Shown here: positions 28,772 through 33,508 of the stretch, piece after piece
Numbering within the stretch: position 1 is the first letter of the stretch
How the letters are laid out: the number at the start of each line of letters is the position of its first letter
IMG/VR virus record: IMGVR_UViG_3300015371_000111
Span: 1 to 33,508 of that record
Direction: 5' to 3' (one strand)
DNA from: a virus
DNA: 33,508 nucleotides
Position numbers and translations under genes: made by a program
The notes under the pieces: generated by a model
What the model saw: the letters and a program-made list of their open reading frames with translations, nothing else
The model's database searches: none
What the model was told of the DNA's origin: nothing

Positions 28772-29401
28772 CTATTTGTTCAGGATTTCTTTGGCGATTT
28801 CTCTTTCAGCCTGAGAGAACCTTACGGTCTCTACCGAGGTAATGTCTCCGCCCACGAAATTAGTGAATTCTGTAGCCGCTTTAATCCCCGCGATAGCGAT
28901 GTCCTCGATGTCCTGATTCTCCACAGGGAAAATGCTTTCGGGGTCTTCCAGCATCGAGCGCATAGCCCCGATAGCTACCTCTTCTCCTGACCCCACGGCA
29001 TCAAAGGGGTATTTATGCTCTGCCACCTGAAAATCCCCGTCCACCGTAAAAAGTCTTCCTCTCACCGCCAGAAGAAAAGCAGACTCGTCCAAATACTCCA
29101 CGCCCTTAAGGTCGAAGAGCGCGCCGTGGGCATAAAGGACGGATTTCAGGTGGGGGATGAATCTTCTTACCGCCCAGTACCTTTCATCTGTTCCCAGAGG
29201 GGGGTCTTCCAGATGGTCGGCAACCTCATATTCAAGGATGTCCATAAGCCGTGCAGAACCACACCCGGCCACGGCAAGAATCTCGCTGAGAGCAACTGTC
29301 TTAGGATTCAGATGTTTGCGATTGCCGTTGAAGGTTGAACCCTGAGAGTCCCCCGCTAGCAGGACTCCTTCGGTTCCTTTAACTCCTACTACAACTGTCA
29401 A
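28772..29401 (-). CDS. Proteasome-beta/HslV-like Ntn peptidase
   Basis: 209 residues. Removing Met1 leaves a Thr1 start. Counting from it, D17 (LLAGDSQGS) and K33 (LNPKTVAL) take the exact places of the proteasome triad. VAGCGSARLMDIL, YPFDAVGSGEEVAIGAM and GGDITSVETV are the expected later strands. It would be a self-compartmentalising peptidase. Its place directly upstream of the capsid gene is that of a prohead protease, so a role in capsid maturation is possible; alternatively it modifies host proteolysis. TTG start, TTGA overlap with the previous gene. Confidence 0.82.
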   Translation of the reverse strand: MTVVVGVKGTEGVLLAGDSQGSTFNGNRKHLNPKTVALSEILAVAGCGSARLMDILEYEVADHLEDPPLGTDERYWAVRRFIPHLKSVLYAHGALFDLKGVEYLDESAFLLAVRGRLFTVDGDFQVAEHKYPFDAVGSGEEVAIGAMRSMLEDPESIFPVENQDIEDIAIAGIKAATEFTNFVGGDITSVETVRFSQAEREIAKEILNK

Positions 29402-29556
29402 GTGGCTTTCCCCCAGTTCCTCTCGGCCTTCGCTCTGATTCTACCAACACAGTCGCCGGGGATGTGGTAGTTCCTCTTGGAGAAGGAGGAGTAAACATAC
29501 TGTCCCGCTTCAACATCCTTCTTGGAAATCTTCCGCTCGCAGATAGCGCACTTCAT
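29398..29556 (-). CDS. Small zinc-ribbon-like protein (52 aa)
   Basis: Too short for routine ORF calling. MKCAICERKISKKD starts with a CxxC pair; a third Cys (GDC) follows near residue 37. The ATG overlaps the previous stop as ATGA with AGGGAG upstream, and its own stop overlaps the peptidase TTG as TTGA, so translation of the peptidase is coupled to it. Function unknown; could bind the peptidase or DNA. Confidence 0.6.
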   Translation of the reverse strand: MKCAICERKISKKDVEAGQYVYSSFSKRNYHIPGDCVGRIRAKAERNWGKAT

Positions 29557-29735
29557 AAAGGTCTCCCTTCATAAGGACTTCCTCGTTTATGCCCCCTAGG
29601 GCCGAAGCGGTTAATCATCTTCAAATCAAGCCACCAAAACCTAAGGCGATGCCAGAGGGACAGGTTTAGCTCAGGGTCTCTGTGGCGGCGATAAAGCAGC
29701 GCCTCGTCAAAGTCCTTGAACTCTTCATATCCCAT
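29553..29735 (-). CDS. Hypothetical protein (60 aa)
   Basis: Charged and Trp-rich (LSLWHRLRFWWLDLKMI), with a basic C-terminus. The stop overlaps the zinc-ribbon start as ATGA. GAGG lies eight bases before the ATG. Not recognised. Confidence 0.55.
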   Translation of the reverse strand: MGYEEFKDFDEALLYRRHRDPELNLSLWHRLRFWWLDLKMINRFGPRGHKRGSPYEGRPL

Positions 29736-29757
29736 GGTCTTAACCTCGTCCAGAGGA

Positions 29758-29790
29758 GTAAAGGAAAAACCTCCTTTACAATTCCTTTAC
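29758..29790 (-). repeat. Hairpin and extra repeat upstream of the 60-aa gene
   Basis: GTAAAGGA (29758-29765) and TCCTTTAC (29772-29779) form an 8-bp stem with a 6-nt loop; TCCTTTAC recurs at 29783-29790 and could pair instead. Alternative pairing of a Shine-Dalgarno-like AGGAGG suggests translational control. Confidence 0.4.
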
Positions 29791-29993
29791 AACTTAACGT
29801 CTCCCTGGATCGCCTCCAATCCTCGCACAAATGCATCTTTGCAGGAGTGGCTGCAAAAAAGCAAATTGTCCCACTGATCCGAGTCCTTGAAACGTACCTT
29901 CAGGGGCAGCGCCTGGGGTACGTCCACAGGATGAACAGCGCACCTGGCGCATAAACCTTCAGGCATAAATACATCCACAGGGCTTACATACAC
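29787..29993 (-). CDS. Zinc-ribbon protein (68 aa)
   Basis: CARC (about 15-18) and CSHSC (about 47-51) flank a beta segment, a zinc ribbon of FYVE or MYM-like type. A TATTAT box lies 6 nt before the GTG, so the mRNA is likely leaderless. First gene of the peptidase-capsid transcription direction. Role unknown. Confidence 0.6.
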   Translation of the reverse strand: MYVSPVDVFMPEGLCARCAVHPVDVPQALPLKVRFKDSDQWDNLLFCSHSCKDAFVRGLEAIQGDVKL

Positions 29994-29999
29994 AGAGAG

Positions 30000-30005
30000 A
30001 TAATA
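30000..30005 (-). promoter_or_regulatory. Leaderless -10 box TATTAT
   Basis: TATTAT, spacer CTCTCT, GTG at 29993. Confidence 0.6.
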
Positions 30006-30314
30006 CCCGAACGTATAAAGGATTAAACATTGTCAAATAAGGGCATAAAGGGCTTATTTAAGCCAAAAAAATTGTTGCGGGTAGGGCTCACTACGTTCGC
30101 CGGGTGGGCGAAATTCTCGGGTCTTTTTCCCTTGCTTTGATATTCGGATTTGACACCTGATTAGCGCCTGAATAAAACCTGAATAAAAGGCGGCTTTATC
30201 TTAGCTTTTGCCGCCCTGATTACCCAGCTAAATACCGCGCCGCAATGCGGTAGCTAAGGCTGGACATTGGCTATGGATTTTTAGGTTTGCGTGGCTGTAG
30301 GGTTGGGCCGCCCC
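30006..30314. other. Noncoding region with hairpins and direct repeat
   Basis: No convincing ORF. It holds AAATAAG/CTTATTT (30034-30061 area), the direct repeat CCTGAATAAAA twice in tandem (30166-30188), GGCGGC/GCCGCC and TACCGC/GCGGTA hairpins, and a TTGACA followed after 17 bp by TAAAAC on +. AT-rich and repeat-bearing, it could hold an origin or an operator. Nothing can be assigned firmly. Confidence 0.45.
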
Positions 30315-30509
30315 CTAGACAGGGATAGCCACCTCAATTCCCTCTTTATATTCAGCGAGATAGCCCCGCATTATTAGGTCTCTCTGGGTACGATCCTCCA
30401 CCCAGTCGAAGAGGGAGAAATTAGGCTGTCTCCCCAGCGCTCCAGCGCAGAATCCAAGAGTCTTAGCGCATTCCTCTACTGCTTCGAAAATACCCTCAGA
30501 CATAATCAT
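30315..30509 (-). CDS. Hypothetical protein (64 aa)
   Basis: The ATG overlaps the amidotransferase stop (TAATG), with an in-frame ATG two codons later as an alternative. GAGGAAGG lies upstream. Mixed helical sequence with two Cys and an acidic tail; no recognised domain. Last gene of the amidoligase operon. Confidence 0.55.
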   Translation of the reverse strand: MIMSEGIFEAVEECAKTLGFCAGALGRQPNFSLFDWVEDRTQRDLIMRGYLAEYKEGIEVAIPV

Positions 30510-31567
30510 TAGGCTTTACCTTCCTCTAGAGTCGTCTGGATTCCTGCTTCCTCTGCCCACTGGAGACAGGCGTCACAGAGGAATGAGCGGATGCCGAACG
30601 TGTAATAAATGCCGACATCATCCGCAAGGAAATAATCTCCGCAATCCTCACAGCGCTCGACATCCACCGCTACCTCTTCGACTTCCCCTGTCTTAGCGTC
30701 CCAGACTCTTGCCTTAGTCTCTGACTTTTCCACCGCTTGATTCAGGGCAAGCGGCGTCTTCTTGGGTGAGAATCCCTGGGAATCTACAGGCTTAAGGTCT
30801 TCCTTATCGTCATCCCATTTATTCCAGTTGTAGGAATAGCTTTTGAAGCGCTTCAGCCCGACATTGAAGAAAACCCTCAGAGGCTCTTTCTCCCTGCCGT
30901 AAATCCAGCCCGAACCCTCAGTTAGATATCGGAACTTGTTATCCGCTGGGGGCGTCCCCAGCACAGCCTGCCAAGCGTCTTTGATTGCGAAAGACGTAGA
31001 GGCAAACACAAGCAGATCACGCGTCTGGACATAGACCAAAGGAGAGTCATTCCCCCTGGCCAGGATTAGCTCCTTGGGTCGCCTTACGTTGAGCATGGCT
31101 ACAGCCATAGCACCGTCAAGCTCTGAGAAGCATCCTGGGGCTTTCTCCCAGCCGCTAGCGGCTACCAGAGCAGGGATAGCCTCTGAGTCCACCTCTCCCC
31201 TGCGCGTCTTCCCAGTGGCCGTGAAGACGGAATCGTCATTCCAGATGTGACCGTTATGCACAGCGAAGATTCCAGCGGTTTCCACGGGGTGATTATTCTC
31301 AGGAAAAGCAGGCTTACCCTGGGTTGCCCAGCGAGTGTGCATTAGCACCGTTCGAGAATCGTCAGAGATTTTGGCTCGATGCTTATTGAAGTAAAACGCT
31401 CTACATGATGCCTTCTGCAACTGAACGTCGCCAATATCATTTATGGCGACATATCCGCAAGCATCACCTCCCCTAGAGTCGATGCCGTTAAGCAATTCCG
31501 CCGCAAAGTCATCAAGCAGCGGGAAAGGCTTATTTGTGAGGCGATAAATCCCGGCAATCCCGCACAT
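30509..31567 (-). CDS. Class II glutamine amidotransferase with C-terminal zinc ribbon
   Basis: 352 residues. MCGIAGIYR places the Cys2 nucleophile at the N-terminus after Met removal. RGGDACGY, HTRWATQGKPAFPENNHP, FAVHNGHIWN and DGAMAVAML are the GATase2 motifs that hydrolyse glutamine and pass ammonia on. A linker (about 235-305) leads to a zinc ribbon (CEDC...CDAC), an unusual addition. The amidoligase gene lies upstream in the same operon, so it may supply ammonia or act on the same product. GGAGG lies upstream of the ATG. Confidence 0.85.
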   Translation of the reverse strand: MCGIAGIYRLTNKPFPLLDDFAAELLNGIDSRGGDACGYVAINDIGDVQLQKASCRAFYFNKHRAKISDDSRTVLMHTRWATQGKPAFPENNHPVETAGIFAVHNGHIWNDDSVFTATGKTRRGEVDSEAIPALVAASGWEKAPGCFSELDGAMAVAMLNVRRPKELILARGNDSPLVYVQTRDLLVFASTSFAIKDAWQAVLGTPPADNKFRYLTEGSGWIYGREKEPLRVFFNVGLKRFKSYSYNWNKWDDDKEDLKPVDSQGFSPKKTPLALNQAVEKSETKARVWDAKTGEVEEVAVDVERCEDCGDYFLADDVGIYYTFGIRSFLCDACLQWAEEAGIQTTLEEGKA

Positions 31568-31648
31568 TTAGACCAACCTCCAAATTTCCCAGATGATTAC
31601 CAGACTATTGATCCAAGTAAGGGCAATAAGCAATTGAAAAAACCTCAA
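31568..31648 (-). CDS. Tiny membrane peptide (26 aa)
   Basis: TTG start overlapping the amidoligase stop as TTGA, AAGGAG about ten bases upstream, and TAA directly before the amidotransferase ATG. The product MRFFQLLIALTWINSLVIIW is one transmembrane helix followed by a short basic tail. Its exact fit between two coupled genes argues for translation. It could anchor the amidoligase system at the membrane. Confidence 0.5.
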   Translation of the reverse strand: MRFFQLLIALTWINSLVIIWEIWRLV

Positions 31649-32709
31649 TTTAAGACCAACTCCTTAAGCGAGGAATTTTCCACGCAGTAGAGGATATTCT
31701 CCCGCTCTTTATCAGTGAGGGGGAGCCGATTGAAGATGACATCCAGGTTCCGCTTAGAGCGCTCTTTATGCTGCTTGGGCAATTCCGCCATTCGCGTCCA
31801 TGAAAATGGCCTATCGAAAGACCTTGCCAAGCGCTTATTGGCAAACTCAACCATTGCAAGCGAAAGAGCCGAGTAAGCGTGAATCTTTCGCAGATTGGCT
31901 GTAGCGTTAAATACGCGAAATTCGATAGTGCATTTAGGAAGATTGCAGCGGCAATCCTCCCATGCGGCAAACTCAAAAGCACCGCATCGGCAGTAAGAGC
32001 GAGCATTGAGGAAATTGGAGAAATTCAACCCGTTACGTCCGCTGGAAAGACCGCTGCCAATTTGTGCCTTGCCTTGCAATCCTTTCCTGACAGCAGGAGC
32101 ATAATCGTCATAGGCCACTAGCGTCCTATGCGTAGACCAATTAGCAGCAGCGAGCCGATAGATTGTGTCTTCGAGGTAGTTCCACAAGTGGTAGAGATTC
32201 TCCACTTGATTCATGCCGTAGCCCTTTGCGTCTACATGGATGTGAAACCCACAGCGCATATCCAGCTTGGAGACTCCAGACTTAATAGCGTCTCTCACAA
32301 TGCCGAGGGCTTCCTCTGCCTTAAGCGCCATAGCGGGATCGGCCAGGGCAAGTTTGGAGTAAATCACCTCTCCGTTAACCGTTGAATCGCGCTCAACGGA
32401 AACAAAAGAGTCTGAGGAGTAGTGATACTCGACAGGCGCGGAATGGGACGAAAACCCTGCTTCGTACATTGCGGCTGCAATGTCATTGCGTCCAGCTCCC
32501 ACCTCTTGCTCCCAGGAGATAAGCCTGGACTTTCTTCCCTCAATCTCCGGAAGTAGCAGCGCCGGGGGAGTGGAGATATCTCCCGCAAAGTCGTAGCGCT
32601 CCTCTTGTTCCTCGGCGCGGACATCCTCTGAGTCTTCCCCGTACTCATAATCGTCAGGATCAGGTTCAGGGTCTGACCCGTACCAGTTGCCGTAACCGTC
32701 ATAAGGCAT
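31645..32709 (-). CDS. Amidoligase (glutamine synthetase-fold COOH-NH2 ligase)
   Basis: 354 residues. An acidic, Tyr/Asp-rich N-terminus (1-45) is followed by ISWEQEVGAG (the ExE strand of Amidoligase_2), a DSS-like SSDSFVSVERDSTVNGEV segment, and CGFHIHVDAKG, the signature CGxHxHV motif. Later SGLSSGRNGLNFSN and CTIEFRVFNAT (E, R) complete the ligase site. The family forms amide bonds between carboxyl and amino groups of peptides or small molecules using ATP. A Cys cluster CRCG...CRC may bind metal. AAAGGAGG precedes the ATG. Confidence 0.8.
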   Translation of the reverse strand: MPYDGYGNWYGSDPEPDPDDYEYGEDSEDVRAEEQEERYDFAGDISTPPALLLPEIEGRKSRLISWEQEVGAGRNDIAAAMYEAGFSSHSAPVEYHYSSDSFVSVERDSTVNGEVIYSKLALADPAMALKAEEALGIVRDAIKSGVSKLDMRCGFHIHVDAKGYGMNQVENLYHLWNYLEDTIYRLAAANWSTHRTLVAYDDYAPAVRKGLQGKAQIGSGLSSGRNGLNFSNFLNARSYCRCGAFEFAAWEDCRCNLPKCTIEFRVFNATANLRKIHAYSALSLAMVEFANKRLARSFDRPFSWTRMAELPKQHKERSKRNLDVIFNRLPLTDKERENILYCVENSSLKELVLN

Positions 32710-32720
32710 TGCTTCCTCCT

Positions 32721-32894
32721 TTAGGTTCCCTGTGGGTTGAAACTAAGCTCAACCCTTTTTACTAGGACAATACAGCCGTAAAGATCTGCGAAAAATTCCC
32801 TATCCTTTGCAGCTTGTTCGGCATCGTAAACCGTTGCGAAGTGAGCACCGTCTTCACTCACAATCCGAAAGGCTACGGTTTTCTTTTTATCCAT
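32721..32894 (-). CDS. Small hypothetical protein (57 aa)
   Basis: ATG at 32894 with GGAGGGAG upstream; ends 11 nt before the amidoligase ATG. Predicted beta-alpha-beta fold: KTVAFRIVSEDGAHFATVYDAEQAAKDREFF. It leads the amidoligase operon, so it may be the substrate or a partner, but nothing shows that directly. Not recognised. Confidence 0.6.
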   Translation of the reverse strand: MDKKKTVAFRIVSEDGAHFATVYDAEQAAKDREFFADLYGCIVLVKRVELSFNPQGT

Positions 32895-33199
32895 TCTCCC
32901 TCCTTAACCCTGAATGGCTCTAGGAAGCGCTCACAGGGCTTCTAAGCGCTTCCTCCAGTCTTCCTAGGGTTCCTACTTAATCCAGCATCCCCGGCCCATC
33001 CGAGGCGACAGGCAGGGCTTAACCCTCGCTTCCTGTTAGCTGGACATAGAGGGGCGTCGCAGGTTTCCCTCTAAGACTTGACCGCTGGGGGAGCCGTGGC
33101 AGTAGCTCAACCCCCTGCGGGGCAGCGAGAATATGAGTCGCAGACTCAATATTCCAAGAATCTCACCCTCTCAAACCTCTAAACCCCGCTGCTAGAATC

Positions 33200-33220
33200 A
33201 AAAAACCCGCTATTTGCGGG
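33200..33220 (-). terminator. Intrinsic terminator on the minus strand
   Basis: CCCGC-AAATA-GCGGG followed by TTTTTT on the minus strand. It would stop minus transcripts entering from the right of the window. Confidence 0.65.
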
Positions 33221-33415
33221 AATTTCAGCAAAGTCCCTGCTAATGCCCATAACTACAGTTTCGGTAGTGATTTCAACGGGTACAAGAAACCGAACGTTCG
33301 TTAGGGCGAACGTAGGTTCGCTCCCCTGGACGGGGGTCATAGCGTTTTAGCTATACATAGCATCTTTGCTATTGGCGGAGGGGTGAGGGGTTAGAGACGG
33401 ATAGCAGCATCGTTT

Positions 33416-33421
33416 TAGAAT
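33416..33421 (+). promoter_or_regulatory. Leaderless -10 box TAGAAT
   Basis: TAGAAT, spacer GTTGTT, ATG at 33428. Confidence 0.6.
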
Positions 33422-33427
33422 GTTGTT

Positions 33428-33508
33428 ATGCGTTCTATCCCTATGCCGAAACAGATCAAGTTCCTTACCGCTCTGTCGGGAGGTAATTCTGTTACCAAGG
33501 CTGCGAAG
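33428..33508 (+). CDS. Putative terminase small subunit, partial (5' end only)
   Basis: 27 codons before the window ends. IPMPKQIKFLTALSGGNSVTKAAK fits the N-terminal HTH of phage terminase small subunits, which bind the packaging site and recruit the large subunit. A TAGAAT box exactly 6 nt before the ATG marks a leaderless start. Assignment rests on 27 residues, so it is tentative. Confidence 0.55.
   Translation, partial: MRSIPMPKQIKFLTALSGGNSVTKAAK

Larger units (their letters stand above)
32895..33427. other. Structured noncoding region upstream of terminase candidate
   Basis: No good ORF in about 530 bp. It contains a 10-bp perfect inverted repeat (32922-32931/32946-32955), the hairpin GAATAT-GAGTC-GCA-GACTC-A-ATATTC (33129-33154), a terminator (33200-33220), the palindrome CGAACGTTCG, GCGAAC-GTAG-GTTCGC and ATAGCA-TCTT-TGCTAT. 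It lies between divergent transcripts. It may contain the packaging (cos/pac) site, an operator or an RNA gene. Confidence 0.5.

Noticed and set aside
30150-30178. TTGACA-17 bp-TAAAAC promoter on +
   Set aside because: Good boxes but no gene downstream; kept only as a remark in the gap finding.

Overview
The window is a segment of a double-stranded DNA phage genome of roughly 50% GC. It holds a major capsid protein, tail and fibre proteins, a peptidoglycan amidase, a dense tRNA array and the first codons of a likely terminase small subunit at the right edge. No tail tube or tape-measure protein is visible. The adaptor and hub-like proteins at 19358-21460 resemble those of short-tailed (podovirus-like) phages. 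Three things point to an actinobacterial host: the HG...YxxGCRCxxC motif protein, many RTG starts placed 6-8 nt behind a TAnnnT -10 box (leaderless genes), and a proteasome-beta-like peptidase. The host is an inference.

Left arm (1-9680, + strand): a tRNA-Met, then a tightly packed operon with Shine-Dalgarno sites and ATGA/GTGA/TTGA overlaps. It encodes a TIM-barrel protein, an HExxH protein, a RecB/Cas4-like nuclease, an endonuclease VII-type HNH protein, a SLOG protein, two HTH proteins around a DnaB/RecA-type ATPase, a DnaQ-like exonuclease, an SPFH-like membrane protein, an HD phosphohydrolase, a family 4 uracil-DNA glycosylase and an endolysin. A GC-rich cassette of seven small genes, mostly zinc-ribbon-like (6282-7804), sits inside it and looks acquired.

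Middle (9675-13389): a minus-strand lysin and membrane gene, then 23 tRNA genes on +. With the tRNA-Met near the left end the window encodes tRNAs for all 20 amino acids. Four small + genes follow, including a holin candidate and a 20-residue membrane peptide.

Structural block (13386-28744, mostly - strand): internal virion proteins, tail fibre, portal-proximal adaptors, a 13-repeat protein, beta-rich surface proteins, a glycoside hydrolase with a polyproline hinge, decoration proteins, a candidate structured RNA with its own promoter and terminator, and the major capsid protein. Most of these genes have their own TAnnnT box about 6 nt before a GTG or ATG start and no Shine-Dalgarno site. Several + genes start from divergent, partly overlapping promoters within the block.

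Right part (28772-33508): a proteasome/HslV-like Ntn peptidase with T1-D17-K33 directly upstream of the capsid gene, small zinc-ribbon genes, a class II glutamine amidotransferase, a 26-residue membrane peptide, a GS-fold amidoligase, a 57-residue protein, a structured intergenic region, and a leaderless partial terminase-small-subunit candidate. An amidoligase, an amidotransferase and a proteasome-like peptidase in one phage recall the ligase-plus-proteasome logic of actinobacterial pupylation and are the most interesting functional hypothesis here.
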